This document shows, in pieces, positions 55,819 to 63,837 of a DNA stretch of 64,000 nucleotides (position 1 is its first letter; every line of letters begins with the position of its first letter). Source of the DNA: Chitinophagales bacterium. GTDB lineage: Bacteria; Bacteroidota; Bacteroidia; Chitinophagales; JADIYW01. The stretch spans positions 41,850-105,849 of the forward strand of contig JACJXS010000016.1 of the NCBI GenBank assembly GCA_020636545.1, given 5' to 3'. The notes beneath the pieces are model-generated. The model saw nothing but the letters and a program-made list of their open reading frames with translations. It made no database searches and was not told the DNA's origin. The translations under genes and the position numbers were made by a program.

Positions 55819-56094
55819 AACTATTTAATTTTAAAGTTTGTATTTGAAATTTACTCTTTTCGTGCGAAGGAAAAAATGGCTCTTTGACTTTTGCGAAGTG
55901 CTTGCTTGTGTGTCTGGCAAAAGGCAATGTGCCATTTGTGTGTCGGATTTTAAAAACAAAAAATGTGTGTCGGCCAAAAATAAAACTTTATCGGGTCGGC
56001 TGGTGTGGTCGGCAGTCAGTCCGATTTGATTTTCTTCTTTGTCTTTATATGTCGTCTTGTCAATTTTCATATCGCTGTTTTTTTTCTTAGGCTT
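55819..56094. other. upstream region of the SPFH operon, G/T-rich, noncoding
   Basis: The plus strand is rich in TGTG/GTCGG motifs (GTGTGTCTGGCAAAAGGC, then TGTGTGTCGG). The minus strand has a 191-residue open frame, but its middle follows the 3' repeat and it overlaps the neighbouring gene's 3' end, so I do not call it. The promoter of the SPFH operon should lie here; I see no convincing -7 box. Confidence 0.5.
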
Positions 56095-56116
56095 GCTTGT
56101 AACGCATGTTACAAGC
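56095..56116. repeat. cassette site G: collapsed minimal site
   Basis: GCTTGTAAC (56095-56103), GCAT, then GTTACAAGC (56108-56116): a 9-bp perfect inverted repeat with no long palindrome between. The left core matches the right core of site F across the 7.6-kb SPFH module; the right core starts repeat copy 2. Confidence 0.75.
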
Positions 56117-56335
56117 TGGCCTTCTTTCTTGTCAAGCGACATACCTTTCTGTTTATCAACTATTTCTTTCATACCTTTTCTGTCTGTCGGGTTGTGTGTC
56201 GGCAAAGTTTTATTTTTCTTTAAGGGGGGAGATTTTTTGTTTTTTCTCAGGGTCGGGAAAAGCATACTCTTTTGCAAGCTTTGGTATGTGTCAGGGCTTG
56301 TGCGGCTTGCAAATGTGTATGCTTTTAGGGTTGGC
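56108..56335. repeat. structured 3' repeat, copy 2
   Basis: Direct repeat of 48477-48705. The hairpin arms have changed in a compensated way: AAAAGCATAC (56258-56267) with GTATGCTTTT (56317-56326), and TTTGCAAGC (56271-56279) with GCTTGCAAA (56305-56313). It ends at the stop codon of the 420-residue gene, the last gene of the Hsp70 operon. Confidence 0.8.
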
Positions 56336-56338
56336 TGT

Positions 56339-57601
56339 TTAGAATGCTTCATTTTTTGAACTTGGTTTAGTGCTGAAATTTCCTTGTTGTTGAAGTATAA
56401 GTTCATAAGTCATAATCTGACTATAGAGATTGATGTAATTGTCTTTTGTTACACTCTCATTTGATACGAAACCTCCTTTTAAATAACTGCACGAAGATGA
56501 TGGCATTTGTTTGTTAGGATTCCAGCCAGTTCCCGAGTAAAAGAAGACTTGGTAACTGCCGTCTGGAACATTAAATGTAAATGAATTACCTCCTTTAATA
56601 TAGGCGTGTCTTACTACCTTACCATAAGAATTCTTAATAGAAACCAGTACATCTCCACTGCCTCCTGTAATCACCTTAATTTTTGAACAACTCCAGTCAG
56701 AGCAATAATTGCTTGAACCGTAGCATGCAGAATAAGGCATACTTCCTGTGCTTAAAGAATTGTATTTCCATTGTTCTTCAAAAGCATCATCAGCCACACT
56801 TTGAAAAGCCTGCTTATTAAAACTTGTTTTTGTAACATTATAGGTTATGATTCCAAGTGTCGGTGAGTTGAATGTTTTACTCTCTGATTCAGTTGAAAGA
56901 ATTTGAGATTTATTATTTGAGAGACGTGTTTCAAAGTAATTTATGACACCACTTTTAAGATTTCTTTTTGTTGATGAAACACTATTTGAGAATTGTGTTT
57001 CTGCTTGTTTACTTTGAGTTTCTGCTGATTTTATTTCACTATCGTAAGTGGTCAAAAATTTTTCAAACTCACTCCAAGCGTCCTTGTCAAAAGAAATTTC
57101 GTATAAGTCAGAATAAAAATCTGAACAGTTTCCAATTCTACTTGTCTTTTGCAAAAGTTTTTCATCTTTTAATTTTGGATACCAAGATGTAAATGTGCTA
57201 CCAAATTTCTTTTCAAGCTCTTTTTCGTTGTTTTCAATTAGAATTTGTGCTGTTTCATTTTGCTTTTCTACAATACATTTTTCATATAGACAATCAAGGT
57301 ATTTAAATTGTCCAGTTTTAAATTTCACACTACCACTTAAATACAAAAAAGAAAATACTGTGTCCTTTTCATAAATATATTTTGATTCTTCAAAATACTG
57401 ATTGAAATAATCTAATAAGCCTTCGTCCGAAAACTGTGTAATTCTCTTTTCTTTTTCTATTTTGAAATACTCTAACTGCTCAGTTTCATATTTTTTTATC
57501 GATACTTCAAATTCGGCTAGACGATTCTTAAAAATAAATCTTACGGATATCACGAGTAAGATTAGTAATATTGCAACTCCTATTAGTATTTTATTTCTCA
57601 T
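56339..57601 (-). CDS. membrane-anchored protein with beta-rich C-terminal domain
   Basis: 420 residues. A transmembrane helix at about 4-24 is followed by a charged coiled-coil region and a four-cysteine helical part. Residues about 285-365 form a beta-sandwich-like domain with IKVITGGSGDVLVSIKNSYG, FTFNVPDGSYQVFFYSG and GWNPNKQM. The latter resembles domains found beside phage-shock-type and TPR modules, but I cannot name it. Conserved cysteines (YSACYG, SDWSC, SSSCSYL) may form disulfides if it faces the periplasm. Overlaps the small membrane gene by 11 bp. Last gene of the Hsp70 operon. Confidence 0.65.
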   Translation of the reverse strand: MRNKILIGVAILLILLVISVRFIFKNRLAEFEVSIKKYETEQLEYFKIEKEKRITQFSDEGLLDYFNQYFEESKYIYEKDTVFSFLYLSGSVKFKTGQFKYLDCLYEKCIVEKQNETAQILIENNEKELEKKFGSTFTSWYPKLKDEKLLQKTSRIGNCSDFYSDLYEISFDKDAWSEFEKFLTTYDSEIKSAETQSKQAETQFSNSVSSTKRNLKSGVINYFETRLSNNKSQILSTESESKTFNSPTLGIITYNVTKTSFNKQAFQSVADDAFEEQWKYNSLSTGSMPYSACYGSSNYCSDWSCSKIKVITGGSGDVLVSIKNSYGKVVRHAYIKGGNSFTFNVPDGSYQVFFYSGTGWNPNKQMPSSSCSYLKGGFVSNESVTKDNYINLYSQIMTYELILQQQGNFSTKPSSKNEAF

Positions 57602-57893
57602 TTATAAACTTGTTTTTAATGAAAATTGAAAGCAGCAAACTCACACCAACAATCACATCAACAATATTCCAAATTTCTCTACCAAGTGAAATCTTGAAAA
57701 AAGGTTGAAACAACAATGCAAGACCAACGAAAATAATCATTTCTATCTGTTTATTATGTTCATATGCTTTGTATGCTAAAATTGAAAAGCCAATAAGACC
57801 TACAAAGCGAACAAGTTGGTAATAACCATATGGCATATCAGCAAGGCAGATGAATAGTAATAATGCTAATAATATTTTGATGATTTTATCCAT
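57591..57893 (-). CDS. small membrane protein
   Basis: 100 residues with about four hydrophobic segments (5-21, 26-44, 50-66, 75-93) and short loops, including YGYYQLVRF and FQPFFKISLGREIW between helices. I do not assign a family. The ATG overlaps the stop codon of the GrpE-like gene, and the 3' end overlaps the next gene, so it belongs to the chaperone operon. Confidence 0.7.
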   Translation of the reverse strand: MDKIIKILLALLLFICLADMPYGYYQLVRFVGLIGFSILAYKAYEHNKQIEMIIFVGLALLFQPFFKISLGREIWNIVDVIVGVSLLLSIFIKNKFINEK

Positions 57894-58339
57894 TAGTTTA
57901 TAATAATTATGACTTGTGCTGCTCTTATTAATTCTTTTCCTCTGATATATCCATTTCTAACGATTGAAACAATTTCGTCATTCTTTTTTGAAATATCTGG
58001 TTGCTTTTCGATTACTTCGCAATAATCTGCAACCATCATATTCTCAGGAAATTCGATTCTGGTTATTCCATGTTTTTGAAGTATAAGAATCAATTTTTTT
58101 GATACCGAATTGTATCTTTTCATAGTCTTGCTAACATCCTCAACCTTATCTAAACCTCTTTCTATCATAGAACTTTCAATATTTTCAATCGAATCTAGAA
58201 CATCAATGATACTTAAGGCAAATCCCTTTAATTGGTCTTGCTTTTCTAGTTCCTTTTGTTCAATGTTGTTTCTTAAATCACTTTCTGATTTCAAAATATG
58301 CGTTATAATTCCTTCTATTTCTGAAACTTCCTTTTTCAT
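57893..58339 (-). CDS. GrpE-like nucleotide exchange factor
   Basis: 148 residues. The N-terminal 65 residues are helical, as in the GrpE dimer helices but shorter. The C-terminal part has the GrpE beta-domain pattern: LILILQKHGITRIEFPE, then YCEVIEKQPD, then IVSIVRNGYIRGKELIRAAQVIII, which matches the canonical VxxVxxxGYxxxxxxxRxAxVxV. It probably exchanges ADP on the divergent Hsp70 encoded upstream. Genomes of this type normally also have housekeeping grpE; this copy is operon-specific. It starts 7 bp after the J-like gene. Confidence 0.8.
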   Translation of the reverse strand: MKKEVSEIEGIITHILKSESDLRNNIEQKELEKQDQLKGFALSIIDVLDSIENIESSMIERGLDKVEDVSKTMKRYNSVSKKLILILQKHGITRIEFPENMMVADYCEVIEKQPDISKKNDEIVSIVRNGYIRGKELIRAAQVIIIIN

Positions 58340-58346
58340 TTTTCAA

Positions 58347-58631
58347 TTATTTTAGTGAGTCAAAAGCATTCTCATTAATACTATCAATATCGAGTTTGCT
58401 AATTTTAACATCAATTTCAATTTTGTGTGGGCGTTTTGCCTTAATCTTTGCAGGGTACATAAAATCGGCAGCTAATCTTTTACCAGGGTCTAGTAATTGT
58501 CTTGCTGCATTAGCGATTTCTGTTAGCGGATACTTCTTATTCTGCATTGCCTTCATTTGGGCAATTTTTATATCGTTCTTTGTTGCATTCTGTTGGTTTT
58601 CTAAGCCAAGGACAACATATGGGTTTTCCAT
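58347..58631 (-). CDS. J-domain-like protein lacking the HPD motif
   Basis: 94 residues. The start NPYVVLGLENQQNATKNDIKIAQ matches J-domain helix I-II, and AARQLLDPGKRLAADFMYPAK matches helix III (LxDPxKRxxYD). Between them, where KxHPD should stand, the sequence is KKYPLTE, so the Hsp70-stimulating HPD is absent. It may bind the partner Hsp70 without triggering ATP hydrolysis, or act as a decoy or scaffold. The C-terminal 30 residues are a beta-like tail. Lies between the 817-residue and GrpE-like genes. Confidence 0.65.
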   Translation of the reverse strand: MENPYVVLGLENQQNATKNDIKIAQMKAMQNKKYPLTEIANAARQLLDPGKRLAADFMYPAKIKAKRPHKIEIDVKISKLDIDSINENAFDSLK

Positions 58632-58651
58632 GATAATGCTTTTATTTAAGT

Positions 58652-61105
58652 TTAAAATGGTAATTGATCTTCATCTAGACCTAACTGTTGAATTAGTCTT
58701 CTTAATGGATCACTTGATACTTGACTTGGTTTTCCTTCGCTCATCTTCTTAAAATAGGATAGTACTCTTTTAATTTTTTCACCTTCTGAATTTAACGTTT
58801 GACCAAATCTGATTGAAAGTGCATTTTCTTCAAATAAACTTATATCAACACCTGCCTCCTTTAGTTGACTAAGAATATCTTGTCTGGCTTTAACTAATTC
58901 AGAAGTGTTTTGTTTAAACACTTCTGATCTTTTAAGATAAACCTCATCAAGACATTTGTAAATCTCAGTCTGCTTACGTGCATGACCATTTAAAATATCA
59001 AGTAAATTGAACCTAATTAGAGAAATAATATTTTTACAGATTCTTGGATTCGATGTTGAGAAAAAATATGCTTGTTTCATTAGAACCAAAGCTTCATAAT
59101 TGCTTATTTCTTGATCATTTACTTTGCCAATGCAATAGTTGGAAACATAGGTTGAATATTGATATTTTAATTTATCATTAATTGGAGAGAATTTAATTAC
59201 TTCTACCATTATCTTTATTAACACATCGCTTTCATCATCATCCTCTATCTTACTTGCTAATATGTTGTAGAAAGAATCTTCGATTTTATTTTTGATAGTT
59301 TCAAATTTATCAATTAATGATTTTTTTCTATCTGAGTTTGCATCTTTTATCGCTTTTAAATCTTCACGTTCAATGTAAATTCGAACAGAATCAACAAGCT
59401 CATTAGCAGTTGCATATTCACGAACATACGTGTCTGAATTGTCCTTTAAATAAGGAATTCCTGCCTGCAAAGCTTCTTCATTATCGTATTCGGAATACTC
59501 ATTATCTAAGAATTCAATAATATCTTCATTTATTGAAAATGCTTTAGCAAAATGAGGCCCTGCTATAAGAATGTCTTTATCAAGTAACTCTATTACTTTT
59601 TCAATGGATTCCTTTTCGTAACTATAATAATGTTGAAAAGTAGAAAGCAGGGTTGGGTTTGAAACTGTTTTATTTAAAAGTATCTCGAATTGATTTAGTA
59701 ACTCTCTTTGAGTAACTCCTATAGAAATATTATCTCCCGTGGGTTCATCATAGTTAATATTTTCAGGTAGGTCATCGTATATTTCATACTTTGCTCCTAA
59801 TGAGTCATTTAATGTAAATGTGTAATCATCATCCCAACTAGTATATTCTAGTGATTTAATAATTACTTTGTCGGAATAAACTGCTGTAAGCCAGTTTGAA
59901 ATTATTGATTTATAATTCTTTTCAGTAATATTTCCATCGTGTGCAAAGTTATAGCTGCATACCCCCAAGTTCTTAATTAATTCCGGAAATTGATAAAAAT
60001 TTGGAAACTTTTCAATTAAACTTATGGCATTACCATATTGCCTCTCATCAATATAGTAATTGAGTATTCTATTGAACAAACTAGGCCGTAAATTATTTAG
60101 TTTTGCAGATATAGCTGGAAACTCTTTTTCTATTGAAAGTAAACTTTTGTCAATTTCTGTATAGATTTTTTTTACATCTTCAATGTCAATAGAATTGCTA
60201 TAAAGATTGTTTACTGTTTCATTGATTTCATTTACTTTTATTATTGCCTTATTTTGCCTATCAGTTTTAATAAAGGAATAAAGCTTTTCAACTTCTCTAT
60301 TACTTTTTTCAAGTTTTCCGGTTATAATTTTTTCTGCATTGTTATAATCACCATTAACCAAAAGTCTCTTTGCATATCTGAAGTAGAAATCAAATTGTAA
60401 AGATTTTGGAGCTTTATTAATTTCAGCAAGATTATTCTCACTTATAATTTCACCGTTTTTTAACTTGCATATTTCGGTTCGACAAATCGATAAGTTATTA
60501 ATTGCAGAATTAGATGAGTCATTAGCATGCTTTAATGATTTGGAATAATCGCTGATAGCGTCAACATACTTTTCTGCCTTTTCGTTTTCAATACCAAAAT
60601 CATAAAACACTTTAGCAAGTTGAGATATGTGTTTGAGTTTTAATGCAACGAACTCATTTTCTAAACCTACTTTTGTTGTAGATTCTATGTACTTAATATT
60701 GGAAACTATGTTAGCTTCTTTGTTTTTTGATGAAGGCTGTGCTTCTATCTGTTGGAAAGTTAATTTTGAAATTTCATAATGAGTCTTTGCCTCAAATTTA
60801 TTGTATAAAGCAATATTGGAGTTTGATTTGATTCTTTTTTTAAGATTTAAAACTTGTTCAAAAAAGCTTAAAGCAGCATCTTTGCTTGAAGATATTTGAG
60901 CTAAACCTTGATTATACTTTATTTCAGCAATTTTTGCCGGTGCATCAGGATGTTTGTCAAATATCGAGTTGAGGACATTCAACGAATCAAGAATATTGCC
61001 TTTAGTGTAAAGTGATTTAGCTTTTTCAAATTTAGTTGAAGGCAGGTTTTGATAAATTAGGAATATGATAATTCCGACAACTATTATAATAATTATTGCC
61101 TCCAT
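58652..61105 (-). CDS. large membrane-anchored helical-repeat protein
   Basis: 817 residues. A transmembrane helix at residues 3-19 is followed by a mostly helical protein with TPR-like pairs (AKSLYTKGNILDSLNVLNSI, then ALSFFEQVLNLKK, then ISDYSKSLKHAN). The middle contains a low-homology stretch with LIEKFPNFYQFPE and a TPR-like end. No enzyme motif seen. It is the largest protein of the chaperone operon and may be the Hsp70 client platform; that is inference from position. The last residues (RRLIQQLGLDEDQLPF) look like a short linear motif. Confidence 0.65.
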   Translation of the reverse strand: MEAIIIIIVVGIIIFLIYQNLPSTKFEKAKSLYTKGNILDSLNVLNSIFDKHPDAPAKIAEIKYNQGLAQISSSKDAALSFFEQVLNLKKRIKSNSNIALYNKFEAKTHYEISKLTFQQIEAQPSSKNKEANIVSNIKYIESTTKVGLENEFVALKLKHISQLAKVFYDFGIENEKAEKYVDAISDYSKSLKHANDSSNSAINNLSICRTEICKLKNGEIISENNLAEINKAPKSLQFDFYFRYAKRLLVNGDYNNAEKIITGKLEKSNREVEKLYSFIKTDRQNKAIIKVNEINETVNNLYSNSIDIEDVKKIYTEIDKSLLSIEKEFPAISAKLNNLRPSLFNRILNYYIDERQYGNAISLIEKFPNFYQFPELIKNLGVCSYNFAHDGNITEKNYKSIISNWLTAVYSDKVIIKSLEYTSWDDDYTFTLNDSLGAKYEIYDDLPENINYDEPTGDNISIGVTQRELLNQFEILLNKTVSNPTLLSTFQHYYSYEKESIEKVIELLDKDILIAGPHFAKAFSINEDIIEFLDNEYSEYDNEEALQAGIPYLKDNSDTYVREYATANELVDSVRIYIEREDLKAIKDANSDRKKSLIDKFETIKNKIEDSFYNILASKIEDDDESDVLIKIMVEVIKFSPINDKLKYQYSTYVSNYCIGKVNDQEISNYEALVLMKQAYFFSTSNPRICKNIISLIRFNLLDILNGHARKQTEIYKCLDEVYLKRSEVFKQNTSELVKARQDILSQLKEAGVDISLFEENALSIRFGQTLNSEGEKIKRVLSYFKKMSEGKPSQVSSDPLRRLIQQLGLDEDQLPF

Positions 61106-61106
61106 A

Positions 61107-61622
61107 CTATTCTGGCATTTTAATTAGTAATACTTGACCAACATGCAAATTATAGGGCTGTATTAAATTATTCTCCTTTTCAATCAGGACATACTTTCTT
61201 CCATCCCCATAAAAGAATTCAGCAATTTTCCAAGGGAAATCACCTTTTTTCACTGTGTATTTTACATATTTGTTATTTGCTGCTTGGTTTTCGATTTCTA
61301 CTATTTTGTTAGCCAATGTTTTATTAGTATTATTAACACTATACAAAGAATCTTCTAACTGAACTATTAGATTATTAGATATATCCAAATCGTTCTTTGT
61401 GTAAATTCCACGTTTTATAAAGAAAATGCTTACAAACATTATCAACAAAGAGAAAACAATTAGTAATAATGATAGACTATTTTTACGTTTATCTGTTTTA
61501 GTAATAGCAGATAATAACAGATATGGTTTCAAATCTGAATTGCACTGCGGGCAACTTATATGCTGTCTTTTAAAATCAGCTAATCCAGACTGACCACAAA
61601 CTGGACAATTGTATGTTATCAT
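61107..61622 (-). CDS. zinc-ribbon, transmembrane, LysM protein
   Basis: 171 residues in three parts. N-terminal zinc ribbon: Cys6, Cys9, Cys24, Cys27. A single membrane helix at about 48-70. A coiled stretch, then a C-terminal LysM domain (YTVKKGDFPWKIAEFFYGDG, then HVGQVLLIKMP), which binds N-acetylglucosamine polymers such as peptidoglycan. The layout suggests a cytosolic zinc ribbon linked through the membrane to the cell wall. It overlaps the Hsp70 stop by 4 bp (ATGA) and ends one base before the 817-residue gene, so the genes are tightly coupled. Confidence 0.85.
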   Translation of the reverse strand: MITYNCPVCGQSGLADFKRQHISCPQCNSDLKPYLLLSAITKTDKRKNSLSLLLIVFSLLIMFVSIFFIKRGIYTKNDLDISNNLIVQLEDSLYSVNNTNKTLANKIVEIENQAANNKYVKYTVKKGDFPWKIAEFFYGDGRKYVLIEKENNLIQPYNLHVGQVLLIKMPE

Positions 61623-63820
61623 AACGAATCTTTATATTTATGAATAATTCCATAGGCTTCATCTACAAGAATTTTCCCCTCCTGTGTTTGCTTCATAAGG
61701 AACTTTGTTTTGGAATCACTAAATAATTGAAGAAGTCTGTTTACATCAGCTTGTTTATTTGTATTGCCAATGTTGGGAGTTGGTACTTCTAATATTCTAT
61801 TTGCAAGCACTTCGATTTGTAAAGCTGCATTCAATAAACCATATTCATCTGTTTTCTCTTCAAGTTTTTTAATAAGCTCATCTTTCTCATTAAGGTCATC
61901 TGAAGATTCAATACTATTTATGAGTTGAATTATTGAATTTCTATCGAATGGGTTTATGAGTTCGCCAAACTCTACCAGTAGTCGCTTAGCACGATATAAT
62001 TCTCTGTCTAAGTCAGAGCTACCAACTTCATTTGCTTTAATTTCCTCAAATTTTTCTGTTGTTGTATAATAGATTTCATGCCATTTATTTTCATTTATAT
62101 TTTGACTGCCAACATTATTAATTTCAGAAATCTTATTTGTTATGAATTGTATTAAGTCATCTTCTCCTTGAACAGTTTTAAATTCTTTTACTGCCTTTTC
62201 AACTAATTCATCTATAGTTTTTAACGCCTTATGATCCGCACCACCGCGACCAAGAATAATTTCTTTTTTCTTTGTTTTATCAGTTCTAGGATATACATAA
62301 ATTTTAAAACTTTCGTTTAAATCTAAATGAAATTCGAAAACTAATTCTGTCGCTAATGGCAAATTCTCCTCAATCGGGTAGTATCCTAAAAACTGCAATT
62401 CATCTTTCCCATCTTCAACATCGGCATAAATAGCAACCTTTGCAATTTTTTGGTTGGCAGTTAATGTCTTAAATATCTTTGTTTTGTCAGCAGGTAAAGT
62501 GGATTGTTTTTCAATTATTAATTCTTTTCTTATTTCTCCGTTATCATGAATTTCAATAAAGTAATTATGATTGGTAGAGTATGAAATGTCTTCGATTGCT
62601 GATTCATCACCAATTACTGGCTCATACTCATCTCCAAGACGATGTGCTAAAACACCTGCACCTTCAGCAATTGAAAGCATAGGTTTTTCAGATACTTTAA
62701 TTTTATTATTACCATATTTATCAGAAAGCATTTTTTTAACTAGCGGAATACATGAAGAGCCGCCTACAAGTAATATGCTATCTATCATTGACATATCATA
62801 ACCAACTTCCTTTAATAATTGCTCTATTAAATCAATTGTGCGCTGAATAAAAGGTTTAATTGAATTTTCAAACTCTTCTCTTGTAATAGTAACATCAATA
62901 TCAATAATGTCTCCATTTTCGTCTTCAAGCAAATTATCAATTAGAATTCTCGCTTTATTGGTAGAGCTTAACGAAATTTTTGCCATTTCTGTTTGAAACC
63001 TCATTTGACCCTCGAAACGATACTTGTTTCGAACAGTTAATTTATCAACTAATGGCTGTAATTTGTTAATATTGTATAATGAGCAAACTTTTGCTTCAAT
63101 AATTTCTTGTAATTTTCTATCAAGATCGTCACCACCTAACCACCTGTCTCCACCAGTTCCAGCTTCCATATATTGACCATCAGCTATATTTAGAATTGAT
63201 AAATCAAATGTACCACCACCAAAATCATAAATCAAGACAGTTTTTGGTTCACCTGGCTTTAAATTATCAATACCATAAGCAATAGCAGCAGCAGTTGGTT
63301 CAGCTAATATTTTTTTAACCTTCAGTCCTGCCATTTCTGCTGCTCTGCGAGTAGCATTTTTTTGCTTTTCAGTAAAATATGCAGGCACTGTTATCACGGC
63401 ATGTGTAACCTGATCGCCTAACTTTTCCTCGGCATCGGCTTTGAGTTTTTTCAGAATTTCTGCACTTATTTGTTCAGGCGTATATTGCTTACCTCCTAAA
63501 ACTACAGCAACAGCGTCATCTGTCCCGCCTTTTAATTCTGTTATTCCAAAGCTGTAATATTTACTCTTTATCATATCCTGAACCATTTTATCTTTAATGG
63601 CCCCTCCCATAAGCCTTTTTACAGATAAAATTGTATTAATTGGATCTCTCTCAATTAAACGGTACGCAATGCTTCCGACTACGATTTCATCATTTAATAA
63701 CCCAACGCAGGAACGTGTCAATTCCTCATTGTCTTTATTTCGAACAATTCTTATCGATGTGTCTTTAAAGGCAATTACAGAGTTAGTTGTGCCAAGGTCA
63801 ATTCCTATTGATTTTTTCAT
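61619..63820 (-). CDS. divergent Hsp70 (DnaK-like) chaperone
   Basis: 733 residues from the ATG at 63820 (a TTG at 63829 is less likely). The nucleotide-binding domain (about 1-375) has all ATPase motifs: GIDLGTTNS, AEPTAAAIAYG, DFGGGTFDLS and LLVGGSSCIP. The usual interdomain linker (VLLLD type) is replaced by EDISYSTNHNYF, followed by a substrate-domain-like beta region and a long charged helical tail with no EEVD end. So this is a specialised Hsp70 and not the housekeeping DnaK. It is the second gene from the right edge and shares an operon with J-like and GrpE-like partners. Confidence 0.9.
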   Translation of the reverse strand: MKKSIGIDLGTTNSVIAFKDTSIRIVRNKDNEELTRSCVGLLNDEIVVGSIAYRLIERDPINTILSVKRLMGGAIKDKMVQDMIKSKYYSFGITELKGGTDDAVAVVLGGKQYTPEQISAEILKKLKADAEEKLGDQVTHAVITVPAYFTEKQKNATRRAAEMAGLKVKKILAEPTAAAIAYGIDNLKPGEPKTVLIYDFGGGTFDLSILNIADGQYMEAGTGGDRWLGGDDLDRKLQEIIEAKVCSLYNINKLQPLVDKLTVRNKYRFEGQMRFQTEMAKISLSSTNKARILIDNLLEDENGDIIDIDVTITREEFENSIKPFIQRTIDLIEQLLKEVGYDMSMIDSILLVGGSSCIPLVKKMLSDKYGNNKIKVSEKPMLSIAEGAGVLAHRLGDEYEPVIGDESAIEDISYSTNHNYFIEIHDNGEIRKELIIEKQSTLPADKTKIFKTLTANQKIAKVAIYADVEDGKDELQFLGYYPIEENLPLATELVFEFHLDLNESFKIYVYPRTDKTKKKEIILGRGGADHKALKTIDELVEKAVKEFKTVQGEDDLIQFITNKISEINNVGSQNINENKWHEIYYTTTEKFEEIKANEVGSSDLDRELYRAKRLLVEFGELINPFDRNSIIQLINSIESSDDLNEKDELIKKLEEKTDEYGLLNAALQIEVLANRILEVPTPNIGNTNKQADVNRLLQLFSDSKTKFLMKQTQEGKILVDEAYGIIHKYKDSL

Positions 63821-63837
63821 TATTTTCAATTTTTAAG

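Larger units (their letters stand above)
42649..56116 (-). mobile_element. integron-like cassette array
   Basis: Seven modules, all genes on the minus strand, are separated by palindromic sites A-G (listed separately). Each module is bounded by cores that are complementary across the gene: 43629 with 44407 (GTTACAGGCA), 47003 with 47760 (GTTAGCGGC), 47886 with 48344 (GTTGTGTGTA), 48477 with 56095 (GTTACAAGC). Ends of one palindrome usually do not match each other. This is the geometry of integron cassettes, but the cores (GTTANNGG) are not the classical GTTRRRY and no integrase gene is in the window. Confidence 0.65.

Noticed and set aside
55831..56406. 191-residue ORF on the minus strand upstream of the SPFH gene
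   Set aside because: It covers the second repeat copy and site G, overlaps the 3' end of the 420-residue gene and has low-complexity sequence. Treated as noncoding, with some remaining doubt.
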